Notes: generated by a model from the letters alone, not told the origin. 64,000 bases of DNA from Methylophilus sp. 42 (GCF_000384155.1 NZ_KB913031.1:744001-808000), one strand, 5' to 3'. Shown: positions 14,742-23,143, numbered from the stretch's first letter. A program made the numbers and translations.

Positions 14742-17357
14742 ATGTCTGCACAACAATTCATATCTGCAGGGCGGGGCAAGCTAATCAGACGTTTGTGGCT
14801 GATGGTCTTGTTTGCGCTATTAATTTGCCTCACGTTCACGCAGGCTAGCCTGCCTGTAACCACGCATCGCCTGATTGTTTTGATACTCGCCCTGGGGGTC
14901 GTCTTATGGGGGGTGTTAACCGTACTCATCTGGCATCAACAACGCACCGCACTGGGCACGCAAGCCGCAGACCTGCAAACCTTTAACCGGGTGCTGGCAG
15001 ATGTTTATGCCAGTGACACGTTTACCCCGGTGGTGTTTTCTCCGACCGCATCTGCCAGCGTCGAGAGTGGCTGGCAACAACTGCGTACACAACTGGCGCA
15101 ACTGGACAGCGATGGCGCCTCAGTCAAGCAACATCATCAACAACTGAATCAGCTCTACCTGGCCTTGAGCCAATGTAACCAGGCCATTGTGCAGAGCCAG
15201 GACAAGCATAGCTTGTTTGAACAGATTTGCCGGATTATCGTGAATCTTGGCCATGCCAATATGGCCTGGATTGGTGAGCTGGATAGAGACAGTAAACAGA
15301 TTTTGGTCGCCAGTGCATTTGGTTCTGGCATTAACTATCTGGACGAAGTATTGATTTCAGCAGACCCGGCCGCCGCAAGCGGCAGAGGGCCGTGCGGTTT
15401 AAGCATGCTGTCAGACCACCCGTACTGGGTGCATGATTTCCAAACCAATCCTATCAGCGCGGTGTGGCATGACAAGGCCACGGAGTTTGCCTGGAAAGCC
15501 GCTGCTTTTTTACCGCTGCATGCTGAAGGCAAAGTCATCGGCTGTTTGTCATTGTATGCAGAGCATGAGCATGCATTTGAACCAGATATCCAGCGTTTAC
15601 TGCAGGACATGGTCGCGAATATTGATTTCGCCCTGGGCCGCTTTGAGGTGCAAGCGCAGAACAGCCTGTTTCAAACCAATTTGCTGATGAGCGAGCAGCG
15701 CGCACAACTGGTGCTGGAAAACGCGCTGGATGCCATTGTGAATATCGACCTGCAAGGCTCTATTGTGGAGTGGAACCGGGCTGCGGCGCATATGTTTGGG
15801 TATACGCGGGCGGAGGTGCTTGGGCGCATGCTAGAGGATGTGATTGTGCCGCCTGCGTATCGTGAGGCGCATCATCAAGGCATGCAGCGTTTGCAGCAAT
15901 CCGGGCACTCGCGATTGTTAGGTAAGTTGATTGAAATTACTGCTTTGCGCCGGGACGGCAGCGAGTTTCCCATTGAACTGACGATTGTGGAAATCAAGCG
16001 CGACCATGAGCATTATTACAGCGCATTTATTCGCGATATCACTACCCGTAAAGAGGCAGAAGAGCGCATACGGTTTCTGGCCAATTATGATTCTTTAACT
16101 GGCCTGCCTAACCGTCACCTGCTGAATGAACGCGTGATTGTCGAAATTGAGAAAGCCTGGGACCAGGATGGACAGTTTGCGTTGATGTTCCTCGATCTTG
16201 ATCACTTTAAAGATGTGAATGATAGTTTGGGACATCGCTACGGCGATAATCTGCTGATTGCATTGACGCATCGCTTTCAAAGCCTGGTGCGACCGCAGGA
16301 TACGATTTGCCGCCTGGGTGGTGATGAATTCGTGTTTTTACTGGCAGAGGCAGATCACACCATTGCCAAAGAGGTGGTAGAGCGCCTGCTAAAGGCTGTT
16401 GAGCAGCCATTTTTGATCGACCAGTACGAGCTGACCATTACCGCGTCGGTCGGCATTGCCATTTACCCGGATGATGGGTTGGATATGGAAAGTCTGCAAC
16501 GCAATGCTGATGTCGCCATGTACCGCACCAAAAAAGAGAGCCGTAATAGTTACCGCTTCTTTAGTAACCATATGCAAGTGCAGACCGCGCGTAACCTGCA
16601 ACTGGTCAATGCCTTGCGCCAGGCCATTGCGCTGGGACAGCTGGCGGTGTATTACCAACCGCAGGTCGCACTCGACTCTGGTCGCCTGGTCGGCGTAGAG
16701 GCCTTGCTGCGCTGGAAGCATCCGCAATTAGGTTTTATTTCGCCAGCCGAATTTATTCCGCTGGCGGAATCCAGCGGCCTGATTATTTCCATCGGCAGCT
16801 GGGTGCTGGAGCAGGCCACGCAGCAAATTCACACCTGGCAACTGGCGGGCATCCAAGATATTTCGGTATCGGTTAACTTGTCCAGTATCCAGTTCAGGGA
16901 TCCAAAACTGCCTGCCCTGGTGAAGAGTATTCTCGAGCGTTATCAGGTGTCACCGCACTGCCTTGAACTGGAGCTGACTGAAGGCGTCGCACTGGAAAAC
17001 CCGGAAGGGGCGGTGGCCATGATGGATGCCCTCAGCGGCTTGGGCGTACGTTTGTCGATTGACGATTTTGGCACCGGGTATTCTTCACTCAGTTACCTGA
17101 AAAAGTTTAAAGTCTACAAACTCAAGGTAGACCAGACGTTTGTCCGTGACATCACCACCGATGATGAAGACAAGGCCATTGTCATCGCGATTATTCAACT
17201 GGCGCGCAGCCTGGGCATGAAAACCATTGCCGAAGGGGTGGAAACCCCGGAGCAGAAAGCTTTCTTGCAAGCACAAGGCTGTGACGAGATGCAAGGCTAT
17301 CTGCTGAGTAAACCCATGAGTAGTGAAGACGCCACGACTTTCCTGCTGTCTTATTAA
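14742..17357 (+). CDS. GAF-PAS-GGDEF-EAL c-di-GMP signalling protein
   Basis: The 871 aa product has two membrane helices (about 15-35 and 43-64), a coiled linker, a GAF domain (about 145-295), a PAS domain (about 320-435), a GGDEF domain and an EAL domain. The cyclase motif is intact (GGDEF 526-530, with I-site RPQD at 517-520), and so are the phosphodiesterase signatures: EAL at 653-655 and DDFGTGYSSLSYLKK further on. Both activities are therefore possible, with the GAF and PAS domains choosing between them. It ends the first c-di-GMP gene run of the window. Confidence 0.9.
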   Translation: MSAQQFISAGRGKLIRRLWLMVLFALLICLTFTQASLPVTTHRLIVLILALGVVLWGVLTVLIWHQQRTALGTQAADLQTFNRVLADVYASDTFTPVVFSPTASASVESGWQQLRTQLAQLDSDGASVKQHHQQLNQLYLALSQCNQAIVQSQDKHSLFEQICRIIVNLGHANMAWIGELDRDSKQILVASAFGSGINYLDEVLISADPAAASGRGPCGLSMLSDHPYWVHDFQTNPISAVWHDKATEFAWKAAAFLPLHAEGKVIGCLSLYAEHEHAFEPDIQRLLQDMVANIDFALGRFEVQAQNSLFQTNLLMSEQRAQLVLENALDAIVNIDLQGSIVEWNRAAAHMFGYTRAEVLGRMLEDVIVPPAYREAHHQGMQRLQQSGHSRLLGKLIEITALRRDGSEFPIELTIVEIKRDHEHYYSAFIRDITTRKEAEERIRFLANYDSLTGLPNRHLLNERVIVEIEKAWDQDGQFALMFLDLDHFKDVNDSLGHRYGDNLLIALTHRFQSLVRPQDTICRLGGDEFVFLLAEADHTIAKEVVERLLKAVEQPFLIDQYELTITASVGIAIYPDDGLDMESLQRNADVAMYRTKKESRNSYRFFSNHMQVQTARNLQLVNALRQAIALGQLAVYYQPQVALDSGRLVGVEALLRWKHPQLGFISPAEFIPLAESSGLIISIGSWVLEQATQQIHTWQLAGIQDISVSVNLSSIQFRDPKLPALVKSILERYQVSPHCLELELTEGVALENPEGAVAMMDALSGLGVRLSIDDFGTGYSSLSYLKKFKVYKLKVDQTFVRDITTDDEDKAIVIAIIQLARSLGMKTIAEGVETPEQKAFLQAQGCDEMQGYLLSKPMSSEDATTFLLSY

Positions 17358-17558
17358 TTCACTTCGGTTGTTTATATCCCGGCTGTTTATTCCCCAATTT
17401 CTACGCGTTTCATCTTGACCGCACACGGTGGGCCGCGGCATTGCTGACGATGGTGTTTTTTCGCATACGCATCACAATATTTTTATGTTAATAAAATATA
17501 AATATTGTTAAAATAACTCACGAATACATCTTAATAAATCAAAGTGAGGAGTTACACA

Positions 17559-18809
17559 ATGTATAGCAAGGGAGTCGTTTTATCCGGAATGAAGAAAATC
17601 AGCCTGGCCGTGATGCTGGCTGGTTTGTCCGCGAATCTGCACGCGATTGAGTTGTTGAGCGGGTTTGGCGGCGATGCCGGTTTTGGTGAGCTGGCCATGT
17701 TAGCCAATGATGATGATTCAAGCAACGCCTTAAATTTGCCGTTTGGTATTAATTTCTTTGGCCAGGAATTCAATCGTTTTTTTATTAACAATAACGGCAA
17801 TATCAGCTTTTTGAGCGATTTGTCTACATTTACACCAGAAGCTTTCCCGGTGGCGACGCAGCCCATGATCGCCCCTTACTGGGCAGATGTAGATACGCGT
17901 GTTGGGCAAACACCGACTGCTTTCGGCAGTAATAGTGTGTATGTGGCCTCGCCCAGCGCAGAGACCGTGGTGGTGACTTGGCATAACGTCGGTTACTATC
18001 CAGCGCAAAACAATAAACAGAATAACTTTCAATTAGTGCTGCAAAAAACACCAGGCACTTCTAATGGTAGTTTCAGTGCCGAGTTTCGCTATGACCGACT
18101 GGAGTGGACGACAGGCGACGCCAGTGGCGGCGTCAATGGTTTGGGCGGCACACCTGCGCAAGCTGGCTATGATGCCGGTGATAATATCAATTACGAAACC
18201 CTGCCTGGCTCTCGTTCTAACGAGGTGCTGAACCTGGTCAATTTGAGTAATGTTTCTACGGCGACGCCTGGTTTATGGCGATTCTCGTTTAATAACGGCG
18301 CCTTGCCAGGACAAACGGCCGAAAATGCTTTTTTACCGGTGGTGGTCGATGGCGCGTATCAATTCGAGTTTAATGTGCAATTGAATCAACGTGTGTTTAT
18401 TGACCCGCTGGTGGCTGTTGGCTATGACTACGAAGTCACAGGCGGTAATCAGTTTACCTCTGTATTGTTACCGCTTCTGGCAGCTGACACAGATGGTTAC
18501 GCAATTTATGCTTTAGGTAATCTGACACCAGGTGGCCTGTTAGGCACCGTAACTGGTGGCACCGTGTTTAATTTTGCGACGCCACTGACAGGTTTCACGG
18601 TGGCTGGTATTGATGCTGCGGCCATGCTGGATCCGGCGAATACGACCGCATTTGTTACCGGGCTGACTTTTTTGAATGCAGGTGTGGTGCAGATGTCGCA
18701 AACACCAATTACCACATTGGTGGCACAAGTGCCTGAGCCATCCTCCTATGCCATGCTGTTATGTGGTCTGGCGGGATTGATTGTTGTGCGCAGAAAAACG
18801 CGCGCCTAA
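17559..18809 (+). CDS. NIDO-like PEP-CTERM exported protein
   Basis: The start is ATG 17559, with the ribosome binding site GAGGAG 8 bases before it (the longer frame from GTG 17544 would begin inside that site). The 416 aa product has a signal peptide ending near LHA, then a domain resembling the extracellular NIDO domain (nidogen-like): LPFGINFFGQEFNRFFINNN, PYWADVDTR, and later WRFSFNNG. Such domains are found in adhesion proteins. A second beta-rich part and a PEP-CTERM tail follow (VPEPSSYAM, hydrophobic helix, RRKTRA). Terminator at 18829. Probably exosortase-sorted to the cell surface or matrix. Confidence 0.85.
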   Translation: MYSKGVVLSGMKKISLAVMLAGLSANLHAIELLSGFGGDAGFGELAMLANDDDSSNALNLPFGINFFGQEFNRFFINNNGNISFLSDLSTFTPEAFPVATQPMIAPYWADVDTRVGQTPTAFGSNSVYVASPSAETVVVTWHNVGYYPAQNNKQNNFQLVLQKTPGTSNGSFSAEFRYDRLEWTTGDASGGVNGLGGTPAQAGYDAGDNINYETLPGSRSNEVLNLVNLSNVSTATPGLWRFSFNNGALPGQTAENAFLPVVVDGAYQFEFNVQLNQRVFIDPLVAVGYDYEVTGGNQFTSVLLPLLAADTDGYAIYALGNLTPGGLLGTVTGGTVFNFATPLTGFTVAGIDAAAMLDPANTTAFVTGLTFLNAGVVQMSQTPITTLVAQVPEPSSYAMLLCGLAGLIVVRRKTRA

Positions 18810-18828
18810 GTCTTTATTAGGCTGATCT

Positions 18829-18855
18829 CAAAAACCCTGCTTTTGCAGGGTTTTT
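18829..18855 (+). terminator. Intrinsic terminator after the NIDO PEP-CTERM gene
   Basis: AAAAACCCTGC / GCAGGGTTTTT stem with a T run. Confidence 0.9.
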
Positions 18856-18946
18856 GCATTCATGACACAGGCAACAGTGTGGTGCCTCACAATCGTTGTG
18901 GGCACACATATTTCTTTAAAGTCTTTTCATTGATGCATTATTTTTC

Positions 18947-18977
18947 TTGACACTGTAAATGATAATTATTATCATTT
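18947..18977 (+). promoter_or_regulatory. Sigma-70 promoter with an overlapping Fur box
   Basis: Perfect -35 TTGACA (18947-18952), 17-base spacer, -10 TATCAT (18970-18975). Over it lies a 21-bp perfect palindrome, AAATGATAAT-T-ATTATCATTT (18957-18977), matching the Fur consensus (GATAATGATAATCATTATC). Iron-loaded Fur bound here would block RNA polymerase, so the operon should be on under iron limitation. Confidence 0.88.
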
Positions 18978-19002
18978 GAAAACAGTTTAGCCAAGGAGAG
19001 TC

Positions 19003-19215
19003 ATGATGAAACGTCATACGGTGGTTGGAAAAACCATGCTGGCTGGAAAAACCGCCTGCAAAGTGCTTTATCACCAGTCTTCAGACACGGTGGAGCTGGA
19101 AGTCGGCGGGACCACACTCAAGTTTGAGGCCGACAGCTTTATCGTGATTAACGAAATGCTACGCAAGGCGGCGGCCCGTATTGTGATGCAGACTGAAATA
19201 GAGATGAGTGTTTGA
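19003..19215 (+). CDS. Small protein of unknown function, first gene of the Fur-box operon (70 aa)
   Basis: Two ATGs in tandem follow AAGGAGAG, a near-perfect ribosome binding site. The 70 aa cytoplasmic protein has no signal peptide or membrane segment. Its fold seems to be two or three short beta strands (KVLYHQSSDTVELEVGGTTL) followed by an amphipathic helix. It is a clear paralogue of the third gene of the operon: both have a Lys/Leu/Gly start, a tyrosine-containing strand, an ELE(V/I)G strand, and a final helix. One Cys (residue 19). Control by Fur suggests a role in iron starvation. I know no named family. Confidence 0.75.
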   Translation: MMKRHTVVGKTMLAGKTACKVLYHQSSDTVELEVGGTTLKFEADSFIVINEMLRKAAARIVMQTEIEMSV

Positions 19216-19228
19216 AAGAGAGATTGCC

Positions 19229-19498
19229 ATGAATACAATGAATATCCACGCGATGCGTTATGACCCCAGCTTGCCCGATGCTGAATCGGTGATGGCGTCA
19301 TTGCTCTATATTGCGACCTTGTATATCAAGAAACCAACCTATGATCTGGCCAAGCAGGCCTTGCGCCTGGCCGAAACACTGACTGCGCCCGAGTATGCGG
19401 ATTCAGACCTGATTTGCAGTGTGTCGCGTCGCATGTGTGTGCAGTGGACCCTGCTGGTCAATGAGCATGAGCAGGCTGAAACGCCACTGGCAATATAA
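19229..19498 (+). CDS. Small helical protein of unknown function, second gene of the Fur-box operon (89 aa)
   Basis: ATG 19229 is preceded by AAAGAGAG. Starting 13 bases after the stop of the first gene, the 89 aa product appears all-helical (YDPSLPDAESVMASLLYIAT, then AKQALRLAETLTAP) with three Cys, two of them near the C-terminus in SDLICSVSRRMC. It has no signal peptide. No family is recognised. Its placement between two paralogous genes in a Fur-controlled unit suggests that the three proteins act together, perhaps as a complex. Confidence 0.7.
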   Translation: MNTMNIHAMRYDPSLPDAESVMASLLYIATLYIKKPTYDLAKQALRLAETLTAPEYADSDLICSVSRRMCVQWTLLVNEHEQAETPLAI

Positions 19499-19523
19499 AA
19501 ACAACCGTGTTTAGGGCTTGAAT

Positions 19524-19766
19524 ATGAGTGAGGAAAGTATGTGTAAGAAAATTCTGTTGTCCGGCCAGGCTGGTTTTCGTGTGCATTATTGTGAAACACA
19601 TCGCACGATAGAGCTTGAGATCGGCGCCATGAGCTTGCGGCTGGATGAAGACGCGCTGGAAGTGATGAGTGATGCTTTGGATGAGTCTGTGAGCAAGTTG
19701 CAGGCCTTGCATGCGACCAAAGGCTCTTTTCAGGCATTTATGCGGCAATTGAATATGCCGGATTAA
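19524..19766 (+). CDS. Paralogue of the first Fur-box operon gene (80 aa)
   Basis: ATG 19524 (alternatively ATG 19539, which has AGGAAAG five bases before it). It aligns with the first gene: KKILLSGQAGFRVHYCE against KTMLAGKTACKVLYHQS, then TIELEIGAMSLRLDEDALEV against TVELEVGGTTLKFEADSFIV. The C-terminal helix is longer by about 20 residues. Two Cys are in the N-terminal half. A terminator (19792) closes the unit 25 bases downstream. Function unknown; a metal- or iron-starvation role is inferred from the promoter only. Confidence 0.75.
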   Translation: MSEESMCKKILLSGQAGFRVHYCETHRTIELEIGAMSLRLDEDALEVMSDALDESVSKLQALHATKGSFQAFMRQLNMPD

Positions 19767-19791
19767 GGCGCTGGCCTAAAGCGTAAACTAC

Positions 19792-19824
19792 ACAGGCTGT
19801 GATGCTCGCATCACCGCCTGTTTT
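19792..19824. terminator. Hairpin terminator between the Fur operon and ppk2
   Basis: ACAGGC-T-GTGATG, loop CTCG, CATCAC-C-GCCTGT, then TTTT. It can serve the rightward operon; ppk2 converges from the right and ends at 19830. Confidence 0.8.
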
Positions 19825-19829
19825 CAGTT

Positions 19830-20804
19830 TCAATATTTGGCGGGTACGAACATTTCTTTGGGGACAGGTTCGCGGATGTAGTCGGCGTTGTAGACGCGCT
19901 TGGGCAGTACGACAGGTGCGTGCTCTACTTCTCCATAGTTAATCTGGCTCAACAGGTGGCTGATGCAGTTAAGGCGCGCCTTCTTTTTGTCGACGGCCTC
20001 GATGACCCACCACGGTGCTTCGGGAATATGCGTACGTTCCAGCATGACCTCCTTGGCTTTGGTGTATTGCTCCCACAGGCGGCGGGATTCCAGATCCATC
20101 GGGCTCAGTTTCCATTGCTTGAGCGGGTCGTGAATACGCGTCATAAAGCGCAAATGCTGTTCGTCGTCGGTGATCGAAAACCAGTATTTAATTAAAATAA
20201 TGCCGGAACGTACCAGCATCTTTTCAAACTCCGGCACTGAGCGGAAAAACTCTTCGTATTCGTCGTCGTTACAAAAGCCCATGACTTTTTCGACCCCGGC
20301 ACGGTTATACCAGCTGCGGTCAAACAACACGATTTCACCGCCTGCCGGCAGGTGCGAAATATAGCGCTGAAAATACCACTGTGAGCGCTCACGCTCACTG
20401 GGGGCAGGCAGTGCAGCCACACGGCAAACGCGCGGGTTCAGGCGCTGCGTGACACGTTTAATGACGCCGCCCTTACCGGCAGCATCGCGACCTTCAAATA
20501 GCACCACCACTTTCAGTTTGTTACGCACGACCCAGTCTTGCAATTTGACCAGCTCACCTTGTAGCCGAAACAGCTCTTTAAAGTAGGTTTGTCGATCCGA
20601 CAGGGTAGATTGACTGCGCGCTGATTGCAGGCCATCGATATGAGTTGCCCCCGCAAATTCGGCCAGAATCTGCTCCATACGTTCGTCGTCCAGTTCCATT
20701 TCCAGCTCTTCATCAAAACTATCCAGCATTTCATTGTTGAAGCGTTCATCCATAGACAAACGTTCATCAACAGATTCAATTTCAGCAGATTTTTCGGTGG
20801 TCAT
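19830..20804 (-). CDS. ppk2: Polyphosphate kinase 2
   Basis: Transfers phosphate between polyphosphate and nucleoside diphosphates (class I PPK2 usually makes GTP or ATP). The chosen start is ATG 20804 with GGAAC upstream; the longer frame to 20915 has no family similarity. The 324 aa product has an acidic N-terminal leader (residues 1-60), then the PPK2 core: Walker A GRDAAGKGG (105-113) and the DRSWYNRAGVE lid/Walker B region (162-172). The head-to-head partner is a phosphate transporter, 153 bases away, linking phosphate uptake to polyphosphate metabolism. Confidence 0.9.
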   Translation of the reverse strand: MTTEKSAEIESVDERLSMDERFNNEMLDSFDEELEMELDDERMEQILAEFAGATHIDGLQSARSQSTLSDRQTYFKELFRLQGELVKLQDWVVRNKLKVVVLFEGRDAAGKGGVIKRVTQRLNPRVCRVAALPAPSERERSQWYFQRYISHLPAGGEIVLFDRSWYNRAGVEKVMGFCNDDEYEEFFRSVPEFEKMLVRSGIILIKYWFSITDDEQHLRFMTRIHDPLKQWKLSPMDLESRRLWEQYTKAKEVMLERTHIPEAPWWVIEAVDKKKARLNCISHLLSQINYGEVEHAPVVLPKRVYNADYIREPVPKEMFVPAKY

Positions 20805-20829
20805 GGAGTGTTCCGGTATGGATATGCAG

Positions 20830-20846
20830 AACTCTAATTTAGAGTT
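20830..20846. promoter_or_regulatory. Palindromic operator candidate between ppk2 and pit
   Basis: AACTCTAA-T-TTAGAGTT is a perfect 8-bp inverted repeat 26 bases upstream of the ppk2 start. A second, weaker inverted repeat (TGTCA-N6-TGACA) lies at about 20893-20908. No classical Pho box was found. Confidence 0.4.
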
Positions 20847-20957
20847 GCAGCATGACAATTTGATGACTATTGCGCGCTTGCCACGTCTTTTTGTCATCAA
20901 TGTGACATATTTCAAAACAATACTCTGAATTCTTAATAGAACATCCGGAGAATATTG

Positions 20958-22586
20958 ATGGATACTTCAGCGGCTAGTCATTCGACGCTGTTACATACTG
21001 CGTCTTCCTCTAAACCTAATCTCGATAAGAAATCTGGTGCGCTGACCATTGCGGTATTTGTTGGCTTATTGCTGATTGGCCTGGTGTATACCGGCTTTAG
21101 CCTGATGCACGATGTGACGGATACCGGCGCGCAGACAACCACCTGGGTGCCATTTATTTTGCTCGGTGTGGCGCTGGTAATTGCGCTCGGTTTTGAGTTT
21201 GTGAATGGTTTTCACGATACGGCGAATGCGGTGGCCACCGTCATTTATACCCATTCATTGCCTGCTAACTTTGCGGTGATCTGGTCGGGCACCTTTAACT
21301 TCCTGGGCGTGTTGGTGTCTAGCGGTGCCGTGGCTTTCGGCATTATTTCCCTGTTGCCCGTCGAGCTGATTTTGCAAGTGGGCTCGGGCGCCGGGTTTGC
21401 CATGGTGTTTGCCTTGTTAATCGCCGCCATTATGTGGAATTTAGGCACCTGGTTGCTGGGCTTGCCGGCTTCCTCATCGCATACCTTGATTGGTTCTATT
21501 ATCGGCGTGGGGGTTGCCAATGCCTTGATGCATGGCCGTGATGGTACCAGTGGTGTCGATTGGGCGCAGGCGACCAAAATCGGTTATTCCTTATTGCTTT
21601 CACCGTTAATCGGCTTCTTTTTTGCGGCTTTATTGTTGCTTGCCCTGAAAGCATTTGTCAAAAGCAAAGAGTTGTATCAAGAACCTAAAGGCAATAAACC
21701 ACCACCGTTGTGGATACGCGGCTTGTTGATTTTGACCTGTACCGGCGTCTCGTTTGCGCATGGCTCCAATGATGGCCAAAAAGGCATGGGACTCATTATG
21801 TTGATTCTGGTGGGGACAGTGCCGATGGCCTACGCGTTAAACCGTGCTATGCCGGTGGATCAAATGACGCAGTTTGTTGCCGTGGCACAAGTCACTCAGC
21901 AATCCCTGGCGCACAGCACCAGTTTAACTCCGCCTGCCAGCAGCGAAACTGCGCGCCATGTGCTGACTGAGTATGTGCGCACAAAGACTGTTACACCTGA
22001 TGTTGTGCCTGCCTTGGCCGCCATGACTGGCAGCATAGGTGAGCAGGTGAAGTCGCATGGTACGTTTGCTGAAGTGCCTGCCGAGCAGGTAGGTAACGTG
22101 CGTAACGATATGTACCTGGTTTCTGAGGCCATTCGTTTTCTGGACAAGGATGAAAGCGTTAAATTTGACACTGATACCAAAGCCAATGTGACAGCGTTCA
22201 AAAAGGAAATTGATGGCGCAACCAAATTTATTCCGCTGTGGGTAAAAGTGGCGGTTGCGATTGCCCTGGGCCTGGGCACCATGGTGGGCTGGAAACGTAT
22301 TGTGGTCACGGTGGGTGAGAAAATTGGTAAAACACACCTCACTTACGGCCAGGGTGCATCGGCCGAGCTGGTCGCCATGACCATGATAGGTGCCGCGGAT
22401 ATGTATGGCCTGCCGGTATCGACCACCCATGTATTGTCCTCAGGCGTGGCGGGGACCATGGCCGCAAACAAATCAGGCCTGCAAATGTCTACCATCCGCA
22501 ACCTGCTGATGGCCTGGGTGCTGACCTTGCCTATGGCGATGGTGCTGTCAGGCAGTTTGTACTGGCTGTTCACACATTTGTTTTAA
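20958..22586 (+). CDS. pit: Inorganic phosphate transporter, PiT family
   Basis: A proton- or metal-phosphate symporter of the inner membrane. The 542 aa product has about ten membrane helices in two repeated halves, each with the signature of the family: GFHDTANAVATVIYT in the first and FAHGSNDGQKGMGL in the second. The long loop (residues about 305-430) between the halves is expanded and hydrophilic. ATG 20958 has GGAG upstream. It is divergent from ppk2. Metal-phosphate complexes are the usual substrates of such carriers. A perfect 15-bp inverted repeat follows the gene. Confidence 0.9.
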   Translation: MDTSAASHSTLLHTASSSKPNLDKKSGALTIAVFVGLLLIGLVYTGFSLMHDVTDTGAQTTTWVPFILLGVALVIALGFEFVNGFHDTANAVATVIYTHSLPANFAVIWSGTFNFLGVLVSSGAVAFGIISLLPVELILQVGSGAGFAMVFALLIAAIMWNLGTWLLGLPASSSHTLIGSIIGVGVANALMHGRDGTSGVDWAQATKIGYSLLLSPLIGFFFAALLLLALKAFVKSKELYQEPKGNKPPPLWIRGLLILTCTGVSFAHGSNDGQKGMGLIMLILVGTVPMAYALNRAMPVDQMTQFVAVAQVTQQSLAHSTSLTPPASSETARHVLTEYVRTKTVTPDVVPALAAMTGSIGEQVKSHGTFAEVPAEQVGNVRNDMYLVSEAIRFLDKDESVKFDTDTKANVTAFKKEIDGATKFIPLWVKVAVAIALGLGTMVGWKRIVVTVGEKIGKTHLTYGQGASAELVAMTMIGAADMYGLPVSTTHVLSSGVAGTMAANKSGLQMSTIRNLLMAWVLTLPMAMVLSGSLYWLFTHLF

Positions 22587-22608
22587 AGGTGTTTAAGCGG
22601 ATGCTAAT

Positions 22609-22653
22609 GACAAAAGAAATGTACAAGCGCTAATACGCTACATTTCTTTTGTC
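22609..22653. terminator. Perfect 15-bp inverted repeat after pit (likely terminator)
   Basis: GACAAAAGAAATGTA (22609-22623) and TACATTTCTTTTGTC (22639-22653) with a 15-base loop that itself contains GCG / CGC. It lies between pit and the convergent marR-type gene and probably ends transcription from both sides. Confidence 0.65.
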
Positions 22654-22705
22654 TGGCTGAGGCTGCTTGTGACTGCGGCGAGAGTCGCTTGGAATGACCT
22701 AACGG

Positions 22706-23143
22706 CTAATCAGGGATTTTAGCCGTTACATTTTTGGTCAGGGTATTCAACGTTTGATTCAGGGTATCAAACGCGCTGTTGTTAAGCCCGGTATCACAGG
22801 CCACACGTTTTTGTACATCTGACAGCTTGCTGCGCAAGGCCTGGCCTTCTTCGGTCAGGCTGACAATCACCACGCGCTCATCATCTTTCTGGCGTGTGCG
22901 TTTAGTCAGTTTTTTCACTTCCAGGCGTTTGACCACTGGCGTGATGGTGGCTGGTTCCAGCATCAGTTTTTCGGCGATTTGTTTAATCGACAATTGTTTG
23001 TATTGCCAGAGGGCGACCAATACCAGATATTGCGGATAAGTCAGGTTGAGTTTGTCCAGATCGGGCTTGTAAGAGCGTAGCAAGGCATGGGTTGCCGAGT
23101 AGAGCGAAAAGCACAATTGGTTTTCCAAATAGAGGTTAGGCAT
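22706..23143 (-). CDS. MarR-family regulator, OhrR-like
   Basis: The 145 aa product is a winged-helix MarR protein of the OhrR branch: LENQLCFSLYSATHALLRSY, LTYPQYLVLVALWQ, recognition helix LMLEPATITPVVKRLE, and wing RTRQKDDERVVIVSLT. Cys11 sits at the place of the peroxide-sensing Cys of OhrR. A partner ohr gene is normally adjacent but is absent here; the OsmC-YcaO fusion at 7010 is the only OsmC-type thiol protein in the window. Direct repeats TCATTAAT-N5-TCATTAAT lie just upstream of the start (about 23164-23184). Target genes unknown. Confidence 0.8.
   Translation of the reverse strand: MPNLYLENQLCFSLYSATHALLRSYKPDLDKLNLTYPQYLVLVALWQYKQLSIKQIAEKLMLEPATITPVVKRLEVKKLTKRTRQKDDERVVIVSLTEEGQALRSKLSDVQKRVACDTGLNNSAFDTLNQTLNTLTKNVTAKIPD

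Noticed and set aside
17430-17445. A sigma-54-like string (GG-N10-GC) upstream of the NIDO PEP-CTERM gene
   Set aside because: Only the GG, GC and TTGC parts match; the other two PEP-CTERM genes lack any such site, and one has a sigma-70-like promoter.
20830-20955. A Pho box before ppk2 or pit
   Set aside because: TGTCA occurs, but as an inverted, not a direct, repeat with the wrong spacing.
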